Below are positions 1 through 9,619 of a DNA stretch of 64,000 bases, piece by piece; positions within the stretch are counted from its first letter, which is position 1, and every line of letters begins with the position of its first letter. The stretch comes from Aliiroseovarius sp. S1339 (GTDB taxonomy: Bacteria > Pseudomonadota > Alphaproteobacteria > Rhodobacterales > Rhodobacteraceae). Position numbers and translations under genes: made by a program. The stretch covers positions 1 to 64,000 of the forward strand of contig NZ_JALPQG010000002.1 in NCBI RefSeq assembly GCF_023195695.1. Direction: 5' to 3'. The notes below the pieces were generated by a model. It was given only the letters and a program-made list of their open reading frames with translations. It was not told where the DNA came from and made no database searches.

Positions 1-238
1 GTTGGCCAAAATGCTGCGCTATCGACCAACGTCCGCACTGGGGAAGCGCGCCGCTGCAAAGATTGGTCAGGTCAATGGCTGCAATGGGCCGTTTTTTTTA
101 CCACAGCGTAGAATTACTCGGAAGCTCGCACACAATGCAATGCAGACAAAGATACAGCACCTCGCTGGGGGATAGGTTGAGGGATAGAAGCATGTGAGTA
201 ATAAATTACTTTAATTATCAAATGCTTACATGTCTATA
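1..238. other. Intergenic sequence at the window edge
   Basis: No open reading frame, RNA or repeat is recognised here. There is an 8-T run near position 95, but no convincing hairpin precedes it. The part next to the tRNA is AT-rich, as expected for spacer sequence. Confidence 0.4.
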
Positions 239-328
239 TGGCGGAGGAGGTGGGATTCGAACCCACGGTAGACTTTCACCTACGTCGGTTTTCAAGACCG
301 GTGCATTCAACCACTCTGCCACTCCTCC
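239..328 (-). tRNA. tRNA-Ser(UGA)
   Basis: The minus strand folds as a 90-nt class II tRNA. The 7-bp acceptor stem (GGAGGAG with CTCCTCC) is followed by a G discriminator and an encoded CCA. The anticodon loop is CTTGAAA, giving UGA, and a long variable arm typical of serine tRNAs follows. The T-loop reads TTCGAAT. It decodes UCA and wobble serine codons. No gene overlaps it. Confidence 0.95.
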
Positions 329-528
329 GACGAGGTGAAGGGATAACGTCGGTTTTGCGATTCTGAAAGCAGGTTTTCGCGGGCTGGTTTTTGCCCACAG
401 AAAGATCGCGTTACGCGAGAGCCTTCCCACGCGCGCGATGTGTCGTTAGACTGCCGCTTAATCGGGATCTATACCCGGCGGCAGAGCAGTTCCGGGCCCA
501 CGGCCCGCATGACAATTAGGGGCGAGAC

Positions 529-1395
529 ATGGCAAGCAAGACCACTCTGAAAGTGGCCATGGTGTTGGGCGGCGCACTGTTTCTTTCGGGATGTGACGAC
601 GTCAAGCTTCCCGCATTTCTGAAAAACGGCAATAAGGATGCGAAAACCGCGTCCGCAAGCCAAGGCAAACGCACACGGACCACCGAACAGGACGTGGAGG
701 CGCCCGAGATTTTCCAGGTGGCCGAAAAAGGTCTGTGGGACGGTCGCCCCAGCCTTGGCGGTGTCTGGGTGGCGCACCCGGATGCAAAAGACCCTGAGCG
801 GGTGATTGTGCGCAATCAGGCTAATGGCAAGTCGGTGGTCGGCGCGCTGTTCCGGCGCGAACGTGAAGTTCCCGGGCCGCGGTTCCAAGTTTCCTCCGAC
901 GCAGCAGAAGCGCTTGGCATGCTCGCGGGCGCACCTGCCGAGTTGAGCGTGACTGCGCTACGCAAAGAAGAAATCACCGAAGCCCCCGAGCCTGCGGCCG
1001 AGGATCTGGAAGCGCCCGGCGGCATTGAACAAAAACCACTGGACGATCCGATCGCGGCGGCGTCTGCTGCGCTGGCCAAGACCGAAGCCGCATCGGCCAA
1101 ATCGGCGCCGCCACCCAAACCGGCCGCGCCGAAACCTGCGCCCGCAGCCAAGGAAAGTGCCTTGTCCAAGCCATATGTCCAAATCGGGATATTTTCGGTT
1201 GAAGACAACGCAAAGCGCACGGCCGAACAATTGCAGCAAGCCGGCATGACCACGGCCATCAAACCGGGGACGTCAAACGGCAAGTCCTTCTGGCGTGTTC
1301 TGGTCGGCCCGGCCGCCACGAAAGTCGAGCGCGCAACGTTGCTGAAACAAACCAGCGGACTTGGCTTTCCCGATGCTTATTCCGTTTCGAACTAA
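529..1395 (+). CDS. SPOR-domain lipoprotein
   Basis: 288 aa. The N-terminus is a lipoprotein signal peptide ending in a LSGC lipobox (Cys at about residue 22), so it is predicted to be lipidated and held at the outer membrane or periplasmic face. An Ala/Pro/Lys-rich linker (about 150-205) leads to a C-terminal SPOR domain (about 208-288, starting near YVQIGIFS). SPOR domains bind denuded septal peptidoglycan, so a role in division or wall remodelling is inferred. It lies 39 bp upstream of a D-Ala-D-Ala carboxypeptidase, a common pairing in Rhodobacterales. It resembles RlpA-type SPOR proteins but shows no double-psi barrel domain. Confidence 0.85.
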   Translation: MASKTTLKVAMVLGGALFLSGCDDVKLPAFLKNGNKDAKTASASQGKRTRTTEQDVEAPEIFQVAEKGLWDGRPSLGGVWVAHPDAKDPERVIVRNQANGKSVVGALFRREREVPGPRFQVSSDAAEALGMLAGAPAELSVTALRKEEITEAPEPAAEDLEAPGGIEQKPLDDPIAAASAALAKTEAASAKSAPPPKPAAPKPAPAAKESALSKPYVQIGIFSVEDNAKRTAEQLQQAGMTTAIKPGTSNGKSFWRVLVGPAATKVERATLLKQTSGLGFPDAYSVSN

Positions 1396-1434
1396 CGCCC
1401 CAACGGGCTAACCTAAAGAGGCCTCTGATCCGCG

Positions 1435-2634
1435 ATGCGTATCCGTCTGACTGTGTTCATCCCTACCCTGATTGCTGTGTTGGTTGCCGCCAGCCTGCCC
1501 GCCCGCGCGTTCGACACCCGCGCTAGCTCGGCTTATGTGTTGGATATCAATACCGGCACCGTTCTGATGGAAAAAAACGCCGAGGTGCCCCTGCCACCCG
1601 CCTCTATGTCGAAATTGATGACCATCAACCTGCTGTTTGAAGCACTGGCTGACGGGCGGGTGACGATGAGCACACCATTTGGTGTGTCCGAACGGGCCGC
1701 CGCTATCGGTGGCTCGACCATGTTTCTGGAACGCTCGGACCGCCCCACGGTCGAGGATTTAATCCAAGGCATCGTCGTTCAGTCGGGCAATGACGCCTGT
1801 GTGGCCGTCGCCGAAGGGCTGGCCGGCACAGAAGACGCCTTTGCCCGCATGATGACAGAGCGTGCCCGCGATTTGGGCATGGAAAACTCAAGCTTCGGCA
1901 ATTCGTCAGGCTGGCCGCATCCGATGCAGCGCATGTCGATGAAAGACCTTGCTATTCTGGCGCGCCACATGATCGTCGAGCTGCCGGATTATTACCATTA
2001 CTTCGGTCAGTCCGAATACCACTACAAAGGGCGCGCACCTGACAATCGGTTCAATCGCAACCCATTGCTGGACCTTGGCATCGGCGCGGATGGCTTGAAA
2101 ACCGGGCACACGCAGGAAGCAGGCTATGGGCTGGTCGGCTCGGCCCGTCAGGGTGACCGGCGGATCGTCTTCGTAATCTCGGGCATGACCTCTGAAAAAG
2201 AACGCGCTGAAGAAGCCGAGGCGATCGTCAACTGGGCATTTCGTCAGTTCACCATGAAAACCACAGTGAAGGCTGGCGAACGTGTCGCCGTCGCGGATGT
2301 CTGGCTGGGCGCTGCCGACACCGTCGGGCTTGTTCCTGCACAAAACGTTGATCTTTTGATCCCGGCGGCTCAACGCGAAGGTATTTCTGCCACGATCAAC
2401 TGGGACGGCCCGATTGCCGCCCCGATTGCACAGGGTCAGGAACTGGCACAAATGGTGATCAGCCGCGACGGGTTGAACGACACGGTTGTCCCCCTGTTTG
2501 CCGAAGAAGGCGTGGGCAATGCGGGTTTTAGAAAACGACTGACGGTGGCGGCTGAACGCGTTCTGGCACTCGTGATGGGAAAAGACGCGCCGCCCGCTGC
2601 AATCCAGCCCGACGCCGCACCGGCAAGCAACTGA
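1435..2634 (+). CDS. dacC: D-alanyl-D-alanine carboxypeptidase (PBP5/6 family)
   Basis: 399 aa, S11 family penicillin-binding protein that trims the terminal D-Ala from peptidoglycan pentapeptides in the periplasm. A signal peptide covers residues 1-25. The three active-site motifs are present and well spaced: SMSK (Ser57-Lys60), SGN near 117, and KTG near 222. A C-terminal beta-rich domain (about 270-365) matches the PBP5 C-terminal domain. It is followed after 9 bp by tmk and preceded by the SPOR lipoprotein. Family assignment is firm; which dac paralogue it is (dacA, dacC or dacF) cannot be decided here. Confidence 0.92.
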   Translation: MRIRLTVFIPTLIAVLVAASLPARAFDTRASSAYVLDINTGTVLMEKNAEVPLPPASMSKLMTINLLFEALADGRVTMSTPFGVSERAAAIGGSTMFLERSDRPTVEDLIQGIVVQSGNDACVAVAEGLAGTEDAFARMMTERARDLGMENSSFGNSSGWPHPMQRMSMKDLAILARHMIVELPDYYHYFGQSEYHYKGRAPDNRFNRNPLLDLGIGADGLKTGHTQEAGYGLVGSARQGDRRIVFVISGMTSEKERAEEAEAIVNWAFRQFTMKTTVKAGERVAVADVWLGAADTVGLVPAQNVDLLIPAAQREGISATINWDGPIAAPIAQGQELAQMVISRDGLNDTVVPLFAEEGVGNAGFRKRLTVAAERVLALVMGKDAPPAAIQPDAAPASN

Positions 2635-2643
2635 CGCGCTTAG

Positions 2644-3282
2644 ATGGCCGGACTTTTTATCAGCTTTGAAGGCATTGATGGCTCGGGCAAATCCACCCAA
2701 GCCAAACTATTGGCAAACGCGCTTGAAGATATGGGCCAGGAGGTTGTCCTGACCCGCGAGCCCGGCGGCAGTCCGGGGGCCGAAGAAATCCGCTCGTTGG
2801 TGCTAGAAGGCGAGCCGGATCGCTGGTCGGCGCAGACCGAGTTGTTGCTGTTTACCGCCGCGCGCCGCGACCATCTGGAGCGTCTGATTAACCCCGCACT
2901 GGCGGCGGGAAAGATCGTCATCACCGACCGGTTCGCTGACAGCACCCGCATGTATCAGGGCACCCGGTCGGGCGATCTGCGCGCCATGGTTGACCAATTG
3001 CATGACCTTGTTATCGGGCGCGAACCCGACCTGACTTTTCTGATCGACATGGACCCCGACATCGGGCTGGCGCGCGCCAAAGGGCGTGGCGGCACCGAAG
3101 AACGGTTCGAGGATTTTGGCGCCGATCTGCAACACAAAATGCGGGCCGGCTTTTTGGACCTTGCCCGCCAAAACCCCGACCGCTTCCGCGTGATTGACGG
3201 CACTCGCGATGTCGACACGGTCGCGGCGGATGTGGTTCAGGTTGCCTGTGACGTACTGGCCGCCGCCGAGCCAACCGCATGA
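2644..3282 (+). CDS. tmk: Thymidylate kinase
   Basis: 212 aa, the usual length. It phosphorylates dTMP to dTDP with ATP, an essential step of dTTP synthesis in the cytoplasm. The P-loop GIDGSGKS lies at residues 9-16, the DR(F/S) motif in ITDRFADS near 96-103, and an Arg-rich LID segment (RGGTEERFED) near 147-157. Its last 4 bp overlap the start of holB, giving the classic tmk-holB-tatD gene order and implying translational coupling. Confidence 0.96.
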   Translation: MAGLFISFEGIDGSGKSTQAKLLANALEDMGQEVVLTREPGGSPGAEEIRSLVLEGEPDRWSAQTELLLFTAARRDHLERLINPALAAGKIVITDRFADSTRMYQGTRSGDLRAMVDQLHDLVIGREPDLTFLIDMDPDIGLARAKGRGGTEERFEDFGADLQHKMRAGFLDLARQNPDRFRVIDGTRDVDTVAADVVQVACDVLAAAEPTA

Positions 3283-4409
3283 GCACCGATCCCGTTGATA
3301 TCCCCGAACCAGATCGTATCGAAGGCGCACCCCACCCACGTGAAGCGACGCGCCTGATTGGTCAGGACGCTGCGGAGGCTGCTTTTCTGGACGCGTATAC
3401 CTCGGACAGGCTGCATCACGGCTGGCTGATCACCGGGCCGCGTGGTGTGGGCAAGGCGACGCTTGCCTGGCGCATTGCGCGGTTTCTGCTGGCGACACCC
3501 CCCGATGAAGGCGGGATGTTTGCCGCCCCTCCCCCGACCAGTCTGGACATCCCGGCCGATCACCCAGTCGCGCGACGCCTTTTGGTCCTGTCCGAACCCG
3601 GCCTTTTTTTGCTGCGCCGCCCGTGGGATGAAAAGAACAAGCGGCTGAAAAGCGACATCACCGTGGATGAGGTGCGCAAGCTGAAGCATTTCTTCGCGCT
3701 ATCCGCGGCGGGTGGTGGGCGGCGCGTTGTGATCGTCGATGTGGCAGACGAAATGAACGTCTCGGCGGCTAATGCACTTTTGAAACTGCTAGAAGAACCG
3801 CCGGAAGGGGCTGTGCTTTTGCTGATCAGCCACCAACCGTCGCGCCTGTTGCCAACAATCCGGTCACGCTGCCGCGAATTGCGTCTTGCGCCGCTGGCCC
3901 CGGCCGATCTTGCACAGGTGATGGCCGGTCTTGATGAAACGCCGTCGGCCGAAGACACGCTGCGTTTGGGCGAACTGGCGGCCGGGTCTGCAGGCGATGC
4001 GCTCAGACTTCAGCACCTCGGCGGGCTAGCGACCTATGCCGCCTTGATCGACATTTTCGCAGCCGGGCGCGAATTTGACCGTCCGCGCGCGCTTCAGCTT
4101 GCAAACAGTGCTGTGGGCAAAGCGAATGCGGACCGGTTCGAGCTGATCTTGCGGCTATTTGATCTGTTTCTTGCCCGCCTTGCCCGCCACGGGGCAGGCT
4201 TCCTGCCAGCCGCCGAGGCTGCTCCGGGCGAAGCCGCCTGCTTGGCCCGCTTATCCCCCGGCCCTGATGCAGCCCGCGCTTGGGCCAGTTTGCAGCAGGA
4301 ATTGTCAGCCCGCGCGGGCCATGGTCGGGCTGTGAACCTTGACCCCGCCGCGCTCATCCTTGATATGGTTTTCAGGATCAACGACACGGCGGCGCGCCAA
4401 GCTGCCTGA
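3279..4409 (+). CDS. holB: DNA polymerase III subunit delta'
   Basis: 376 aa AAA+ clamp-loader subunit. It lacks a working ATP site in most bacteria but helps the tau/gamma-delta-delta' complex load the beta clamp. A P-loop-like sequence, GPRGVGKAT, occurs near residues 52-60. The region LLKLLEEPP followed by Ser-Arg-Cys (SRC, sensor 1 region) near 168-200 is characteristic of DnaX/HolB proteins. Start ATG overlaps the end of tmk by 4 bp, and the gene is followed 16 bp later by tatD. There is no zinc-binding Cys cluster. Confidence 0.93.
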   Translation: MSTDPVDIPEPDRIEGAPHPREATRLIGQDAAEAAFLDAYTSDRLHHGWLITGPRGVGKATLAWRIARFLLATPPDEGGMFAAPPPTSLDIPADHPVARRLLVLSEPGLFLLRRPWDEKNKRLKSDITVDEVRKLKHFFALSAAGGGRRVVIVDVADEMNVSAANALLKLLEEPPEGAVLLLISHQPSRLLPTIRSRCRELRLAPLAPADLAQVMAGLDETPSAEDTLRLGELAAGSAGDALRLQHLGGLATYAALIDIFAAGREFDRPRALQLANSAVGKANADRFELILRLFDLFLARLARHGAGFLPAAEAAPGEAACLARLSPGPDAARAWASLQQELSARAGHGRAVNLDPAALILDMVFRINDTAARQAA

Positions 4410-4425
4410 GGCAAGGACGCCCACT

Positions 4426-5241
4426 ATGAGCACGCCCCGGACCGCAGCCCTAGTTACTGACAGCCACTGCCATTTGGACTTCCCTGATTTCGAAGGCGAG
4501 TTGGATCAGATCATCGCCAGCGCAGCGGATGCAGGCGTAACTCGGATGGTGACCATCTGCACTAAGATGGCCAATCTGGATCAGGTGCGCGCGATTGCCG
4601 AAGCGCACGCGCCCGTGTTTTTTGCCGCTGCCACTCACCCGATGAGCGTAGCGGCCGAACCCATGGTGACGGTCGACGAACTGGTCGCGCTGGCCGATCA
4701 CCCGAAATTCGTCGGGATTGGCGAAAGCGGGTTGGATTACCACTATACTGCTGATAGCCGGGACATGCAGATCGAAAGCCTGCGCATTCATATCGAGGCC
4801 GCGCGCCGGACCTCCCTTCCCCTGATCATTCACGCACGTGACGCGGATGATGATATGGCCCGCATTCTGGCCGAGGAACATGCCAAAGGCCCCTATTCCT
4901 GTGTCATGCATTGCTTCAGTTCAGGGCCAGAGCTTGCGCGCGCCGCGTTGGACCTGGGTTTCTATCTATCGATGTCCGGCATCGCCACTTTCCCCCGTAG
5001 CCAAGAGGTGCGCGATATCTTCGCTGCCGCCCCCGTCGACCGCATTCTTGTCGAAACAGACGCCCCTTATCTGGCCCCACCGCCCTATCGCGGCAGGCGA
5101 AACGAGCCAGCCTATACCGCACATACCGCGAAAGTGGGGGCAGAGCTTTACGGCCTGTCCTACGAAGATTTCGCAGCGCATACCCAACAGAATTTCGACC
5201 GGCTATTCACCAAAGCCGCCGCTTACAAGGCGTCTGCCTGA
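4426..5241 (+). CDS. tatD: TatD family metal-dependent hydrolase
   Basis: 271 aa, TIM-barrel metallo-hydrolase of the TatD DNase family (YcfH-like). Metal ligands are visible: HCH near the N-terminus (DSHCHLDF), Glu in ESGLDYHY, His in IHARD, His in MHCFSS, and Asp in ETDAPYLAP. ATG 4426 was chosen because the protein then starts just before the first metal motif and follows holB. A longer reading frame reaching back to 4339 would overlap holB and adds no family-like sequence. It ends 1 bp inside the next gene, consistent with a coupled operon. Confidence 0.93.
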   Translation: MSTPRTAALVTDSHCHLDFPDFEGELDQIIASAADAGVTRMVTICTKMANLDQVRAIAEAHAPVFFAAATHPMSVAAEPMVTVDELVALADHPKFVGIGESGLDYHYTADSRDMQIESLRIHIEAARRTSLPLIIHARDADDDMARILAEEHAKGPYSCVMHCFSSGPELARAALDLGFYLSMSGIATFPRSQEVRDIFAAAPVDRILVETDAPYLAPPPYRGRRNEPAYTAHTAKVGAELYGLSYEDFAAHTQQNFDRLFTKAAAYKASA

Positions 5242-6041
5242 TGGCGCGGATTGACTTCACCATATTGGGCTGCGGCTCGTCCGGTGGGGTGCCGCGCCTG
5301 GGCGGGCACTGGGGCGATTGCGATCCTAACAACCCGAAGAACCGCCGGACCCGGTGTTCTGCCTTGGTAACCCGCACGGGCGATGATGGCGGTGTCACGC
5401 GGGTGCTGATTGATACGTCGCCTGACATGCGCCACCAGCTGCTTCGCGAAGGCGTCGGCACACTGGACGCGGTCGTCTATACCCACAGCCATGCCGACCA
5501 TATGCACGGTATTGACGACCTGCGCATGGTGGTTTTCAACATGAAAGAGCGCCTGTCGGTCTGGGCGGATGGTCCCACACAAGATGCCCTCCTCGCCCGC
5601 TTTAGCTATGCCTTTGTGCAGCCCGAAGGGTCAAACTATCCCGCGATCCTCGACCTGCATTTCATCAACGGTGACGTGGTCATCGGCGGCGCAGGCGGCG
5701 AGATCCGTCTGACCCCGTTCGAGGTGCGCCACGGCATGATGGACGCGCTTGGCTTCCGCATCGGCGATCTGGCCTATCTGCCCGACGTCAACGAAATCCC
5801 TGACGACGTGCTGCCGGTGTTGGAAGGATTGGACATCTTCGTGCTGGATGCGCTGCGCCGCGCGCCCCACCCAACGCATTTCCATCTGGAGCAATCGCTT
5901 GAATGGATCGACCGGATCGGTGCCAAAAAAGGCGTGCTGACCAACATGCATATCGACCTTGACCACAGCACCGTCGACGCCGAGACGCCCGCGCATATCA
6001 CCCCGGCTTATGATGGCATGACGCTTAGCTTTTCCGTCTGA
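5241..6041 (+). CDS. MBL-fold metallo-hydrolase (PhnP-like)
   Basis: 266 aa metallo-beta-lactamase fold protein. The signature HSHADHMHGIDDLR gives the paired-metal His/Asp ligands. The N-terminal CGSSGGVPRLGG and the early PxNPKNRRTRCSA region resemble PhnP and Rhodobacterales MBL hydrolases found beside tatD. The substrate is probably a phosphodiester or cyclic phosphate, but this is inference; no phn genes are nearby. The start codon shares one base with the tatD stop (TGATG). AEC permease follows with no spacer. Confidence 0.85.
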   Translation: MARIDFTILGCGSSGGVPRLGGHWGDCDPNNPKNRRTRCSALVTRTGDDGGVTRVLIDTSPDMRHQLLREGVGTLDAVVYTHSHADHMHGIDDLRMVVFNMKERLSVWADGPTQDALLARFSYAFVQPEGSNYPAILDLHFINGDVVIGGAGGEIRLTPFEVRHGMMDALGFRIGDLAYLPDVNEIPDDVLPVLEGLDIFVLDALRRAPHPTHFHLEQSLEWIDRIGAKKGVLTNMHIDLDHSTVDAETPAHITPAYDGMTLSFSV

Positions 6042-6983
6042 ATGAGCACACTGATAGATATCGTCCTGCCCGTCTTTCTGGTGATCGGGTTTGGCTATCT
6101 TGTGCGCTGGCGGCGGATGCTGGATGATGATGCCATCGACGGTTTGATGCGCTTTGCACAATCCGTCGCCATCCCATGCCTTCTGTTCCTCGCCATTGCC
6201 CGTCTGGACCTGAGCGCCGAATTCGATGGGGCCCTTCTGGGCAGCTTCTATACCGGCGCGATCACAGGTTTTCTTGCAGGCCTGTTAGGCGCACGCCTGT
6301 TGTTTGGCCGCCCGTGGCCCGATGCGGTGGCCTTCGGGTTCGTGTCGCTGTTTTCGAACTCGCTGTTGCTTGGACTGCCAATCACCGAACGCGCCTTCGG
6401 GGCAGATGCGTTGGCGGGCAACTACGCCATCATCTCAATCCACGCGCCGATTTGCTATGCGATCGGCATCACCGCGATGGAGATTGCGCGCGCCCAAGGG
6501 GCCGGCCCACTGGACACCATCCGCCAGATTGTTCGCGCGATGGCAAGCAATATGCTGGTGCTGGCGATCGCGGCGGGCTTTGTGGTGAACCTTCTTCACG
6601 TCCCCATGCCTGGTGTTTTGGTCGAAGCGTTAAGCCTAGTAGGTCGCGCGGCCTTGCCCACCGCCCTTTTCGCGCTGGGCGGCGTGCTATACCGCTATCG
6701 CCCCGAAGGTGACCTGCGGATTGTCAGTTATCTGTGTGTGATCTCGCTTGTTGTGCATCCGGCGATAACATGGGGCCTTGGCCGGGCCTTCAACTTGGAG
6801 GTTGATCAGTTCCGGTCTGCGATCATCACGGCGGCCTCGGCGCCGGGGATCAACGCCTATATCTTCGCGAACCTCTATGGCGTCGGAAAGCGCGTTGCTG
6901 CGACGACGGTTCTGGTGGGCACGGGATTGTCGATCCTGACCGTCTGGGCGTGGCTGGCGCTTCTGGCTGCGGCGGGCTTTTAA
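6042..6983 (+). CDS. AEC family transporter
   Basis: 313 aa, about ten hydrophobic segments, Auxin Efflux Carrier (bile/acid symporter superfamily) permease of the inner membrane. The N-terminal IVLPVFLVIGFGYL segment and the internal S/G-rich half-repeats are typical of the family. Substrates of bacterial members include malonate, malate and other carboxylates; the one here cannot be read from sequence. The start abuts the stop of the MBL gene, so it belongs to the same transcription unit. Confidence 0.85.
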   Translation: MSTLIDIVLPVFLVIGFGYLVRWRRMLDDDAIDGLMRFAQSVAIPCLLFLAIARLDLSAEFDGALLGSFYTGAITGFLAGLLGARLLFGRPWPDAVAFGFVSLFSNSLLLGLPITERAFGADALAGNYAIISIHAPICYAIGITAMEIARAQGAGPLDTIRQIVRAMASNMLVLAIAAGFVVNLLHVPMPGVLVEALSLVGRAALPTALFALGGVLYRYRPEGDLRIVSYLCVISLVVHPAITWGLGRAFNLEVDQFRSAIITAASAPGINAYIFANLYGVGKRVAATTVLVGTGLSILTVWAWLALLAAAGF

Positions 6984-7074
6984 GCCAGCGTTGTACGCAG
7001 CGTTACGACATCTGTTCCCAAGCCGATTTCCGGTAACATACTCCTTGCCACGAATCGGCGCCGAAAGTATTGTC

Positions 7075-7086
7075 GACCAAACGGTC
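7075..7086. promoter_or_regulatory. Possible repressor half-palindrome before the phenylacetate operon
   Basis: A 12-bp sequence with outer arms GACC and GGTC sits 40 bp before the thiolase start. Phenylacetate operons are often controlled by a TetR-type PaaR or GntR-type PaaX repressor released by phenylacetyl-CoA, so an operator is expected around here. The arms are short and this could be chance; no regulator gene lies in the window. Confidence 0.22.
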
Positions 7087-7125
7087 AGCTTTAGTTGGCG
7101 CCGCTTTCGGGTTTGGGAGGACCAC

Positions 7126-8328
7126 ATGGACGCATTGATCTGCGACGCAGTTCGCACCCCCATCGGACGATACGGTGGTGCCCTGTCGCACGTGCGCGCC
7201 GATGATCTGGCGGCCCTACCCATTGCCGCCCTGATCGCACGAAACCCGGATGTTGACTGGGCCTCGGTTGATGATGTGATCTATGGATCAGCCAATCAGG
7301 CGGGCGAAGACAACCGCAACGTGGCCCGCATGGCAGTACTGCTGGCGGGCCTGCCGGTAGACGTGCCGGGCACAACAATTAACCGCCTTTGTGCCTCGGG
7401 CATGGATGCGGTCGGGATGGCGGCGCGCGGGATAAAAGCGGGCGACTATGATCTGTGCATCGCTGGCGGCGTTGAAAGCATGAGCCGCGCGCCTTTTGTG
7501 ATGCCCAAAGCGACCTCCGCCTTCACCCGCGCCAATGCGGTCTATGACACCACCATCGGCTGGCGCTTTGTGAACCCGAAGATGGACAAGATGCACGGCA
7601 CCCACTCGATGCCGCAAACCGCTGACAATGTGGCTGAGGACTACGCCGTAAGTCGCGAAGATCAGGACCTTTTTGCCGCACGCAGCCAAGCCCGCTGGGC
7701 GGCCGCACACGAGGCTGGGAGTTTTGCGGACGAGATCATTCCCGTGACGATCCCGCAGCGCAAAGGTGACCCGATTGTGGTCGATACGGACGAACACCCG
7801 CGTCCCGGCACCTCGGCCGAGAAGCTGGGTGGCCTGCGCGGCGTGAACGGCCCGGACCTGACGGTCACGGCGGGTAATGCGTCGGGCGTAAATGATGGGG
7901 CGGCGGCGATGTTGATCGCGTCCGATTCCGCCGCTGCAAAGAACAACCTGACCCCAATGGCGCGCGTTATCGGCATGCAAGCCGCTGGCGTTGCCCCGCG
8001 CGTCATGGGCATCGGCCCTGTGCCAGCAAGCCGCAAGGTGTTGGCAAAAGCAGGTCTCACCATCGACCAGATGGATGTGATAGAATTGAACGAAGCCTTT
8101 GCCGCACAAGGTCTTGCCACCTTGCGCGAATTGGGCGTCGCGGATGATGACCCGCGTGTAAACCCAAATGGCGGCGCAATCGCGCTTGGCCACCCGCTTG
8201 GCATGTCGGGCGCGCGCCTTGTTTTGACGGCGGCTTATCAACTGAAACGCACAGGCGGGCGCTATGCGCTGTGCACGATGTGCGTGGGCGTGGGCCAAGG
8301 TGCGGCCCTCATTCTGGAAAGGATCTGA
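7126..8328 (+). CDS. paaJ: 3-oxoadipyl-CoA / 3-oxo-5,6-dehydrosuberyl-CoA thiolase
   Basis: 400 aa, the expected length of PaaJ/PcaF. It cleaves beta-ketoacyl-CoA intermediates to acetyl-CoA plus a shorter acyl-CoA at the end of phenylacetate (and beta-ketoadipate) degradation. The acylated Cys lies in [11 protein letters not shown], the GHP histidine in [12 protein letters not shown], and the second active Cys in [14 protein letters not shown] 7126 follows a GGGAGG ribosome-binding site; the longer reading frame from 6991 has no family sequence. It is the first gene of the paa operon, 2 bp before paaA. The pcaF name would fit equally by sequence; context favours paaJ. Confidence 0.92.
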   Translation: MDALICDAVRTPIGRYGGALSHVRADDLAALPIAALIARNPDVDWASVDDVIYGSANQAGEDNRNVARMAVLLAGLPVDVPGTTINRLCASGMDAVGMAARGIKAGDYDLCIAGGVESMSRAPFVMPKATSAFTRANAVYDTTIGWRFVNPKMDKMHGTHSMPQTADNVAEDYAVSREDQDLFAARSQARWAAAHEAGSFADEIIPVTIPQRKGDPIVVDTDEHPRPGTSAEKLGGLRGVNGPDLTVTAGNASGVNDGAAAMLIASDSAAAKNNLTPMARVIGMQAAGVAPRVMGIGPVPASRKVLAKAGLTIDQMDVIELNEAFAAQGLATLRELGVADDDPRVNPNGGAIALGHPLGMSGARLVLTAAYQLKRTGGRYALCTMCVGVGQGAALILERI

Positions 8329-8330
8329 CG

Positions 8331-9323
8331 ATGTATGCTCAATTGGTGAAAACCGCAGGCACTGGCGTTAAGACCCGCGAGGAAATGTCTGACGAAGAAC
8401 GGAATTTTCAAAATCGCGTGGATCGGGATGAGAAGATCGAACCGAAGGATTGGATGCCGGACGACTACCGCGCGACGTTGATCCGCCAGATCGGCCAGCA
8501 CGCCCATTCCGAGATCGTCGGCCAATTGCCAGAAGGCAACTGGATCACCCGCGCACCCACGTTGGAGCGCAAGGCGATCCTGTTGGCGAAGGTGCAGGAC
8601 GAGGCCGGTCATGGCCTGTATCTCTACGGTGCGGCTGAGACGCTCGGCGTTACCCGTGATGAGCTGACCGAAGAATTGCTGTCGGGCCGGATGAAGTATT
8701 CCTCTATCTTCAACTATCCCACGCTGAACTGGGCCGATATTGGCGCGGTTGGCTGGCTGGTGGATGGGGCGGCGATCATGAACCAGGTGCCGTTGCAGCG
8801 GACATCCTATGGCCCCTATTCCCGCGCGATGATCCGCATTTGCAAGGAAGAAAGCTTCCACCAGCGCCAGGGCTACGACATCATGATGAAGATGGCCGCA
8901 GGCAACGACGCCCAGCGCCGCATGGCGCAGGATGCGCTGAACCGGTTCTGGTATCCGTCGCTGATGATGTTCGGCCCGTCCGACAAGGACAGCGTTCATT
9001 CGGCCCAATCGCTGGCGTGGAAGATCAAGATCGACACCAATGACGAGCTGCGCCAGCGCTTCGTCGACCAGACCGTGCCGCAAGCCAAATACCTTGGCCT
9101 GACGATCCCGGATGAGCACCTGAAATGGAACGTGGACCGCGGTGCGCACGACTTCTCGGAACCCGACTGGACCGAGTTTTTCAACGTCATCAAGGGCAAA
9201 GGCCCCTGCAACGTCGAGCGGATGGAAGCCCGCGTCAAAGCTTGGGAAGACGGTGCATGGGTGCGCGACGGGCTTATGGCCCACGCCCGCAAGAAAACCG
9301 CTGCCCGAACAGCCGCTGAATAA
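8331..9323 (+). CDS. paaA: Phenylacetyl-CoA epoxidase catalytic subunit PaaA
   Basis: 330 aa. Di-iron, ferritin-like catalytic subunit of the PaaABCE multicomponent oxygenase, which epoxidises the aromatic ring of phenylacetyl-CoA. Iron-ligand motifs of the family are seen: QDEAGH (ExxH) and KEESFH (ExxH), with upstream Glu residues on the partner helices. Start ATG 8331 lies 2 bp after the thiolase stop; the frame upstream overlaps that gene and was excluded. It heads the tightly spaced set paaABCDE, matching the order in Escherichia coli and other phenylacetate degraders. Confidence 0.96.
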   Translation: MYAQLVKTAGTGVKTREEMSDEERNFQNRVDRDEKIEPKDWMPDDYRATLIRQIGQHAHSEIVGQLPEGNWITRAPTLERKAILLAKVQDEAGHGLYLYGAAETLGVTRDELTEELLSGRMKYSSIFNYPTLNWADIGAVGWLVDGAAIMNQVPLQRTSYGPYSRAMIRICKEESFHQRQGYDIMMKMAAGNDAQRRMAQDALNRFWYPSLMMFGPSDKDSVHSAQSLAWKIKIDTNDELRQRFVDQTVPQAKYLGLTIPDEHLKWNVDRGAHDFSEPDWTEFFNVIKGKGPCNVERMEARVKAWEDGAWVRDGLMAHARKKTAARTAAE

Positions 9324-9334
9324 GGAAAGATCAC

Positions 9335-9619
9335 ATGTCCAAAGAATGGCCCCTCTGGGAAGTTTTCATCCGCGGTCAGCACGGGCTGAGCCATCGTCAC
9401 GTGGGCAGCCTGCACGCCCCGGACGAAGAAATGGCGATCAAGAACGCCCGCGACGTCTATACGCGCCGCAACGAAGGCGTGTCGATCTGGGTGGTCGAAG
9501 CGCGCCACATCGCGGCCTCAAGCCCCGAAGAAAAAGGCCCGCTTTACGAGCCGTCGAACTCGAAAGTCTATCGTCACCCGACCTTCTTCGACATTCCTGA
9601 AGACGTGGGACATATGTGA
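9335..9619 (+). CDS. paaB: Phenylacetyl-CoA epoxidase subunit PaaB
   Basis: 94 aa, the usual size. A small structural subunit that bridges PaaAC heterodimers of the epoxidase; it has no catalytic residues of its own. The N-terminal WPLWEVFIR and the HVGSLHAPD segment match PaaB. It starts 11 bp after paaA and its stop shares a base with the paaC start. Confidence 0.95.
   Translation: MSKEWPLWEVFIRGQHGLSHRHVGSLHAPDEEMAIKNARDVYTRRNEGVSIWVVEARHIAASSPEEKGPLYEPSNSKVYRHPTFFDIPEDVGHM

Noticed and set aside
469-888. Long minus-strand reading frame over the SPOR lipoprotein gene
   Set aside because: Antisense to a clear gene with a signal peptide and a SPOR domain; no family features.
1906-2700. 264-codon minus-strand frame over the carboxypeptidase and tmk start
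   Set aside because: Shadow of high-GC coding sequence; the sense strand has all three penicillin-binding motifs.
7288-8298. 336-codon minus-strand frame over the thiolase
   Set aside because: Antisense to a complete thiolase; no recognisable domain.
8262-9284. 340-codon minus-strand frame over paaA
   Set aside because: Shadow frame; composition and lack of motifs do not support a gene.
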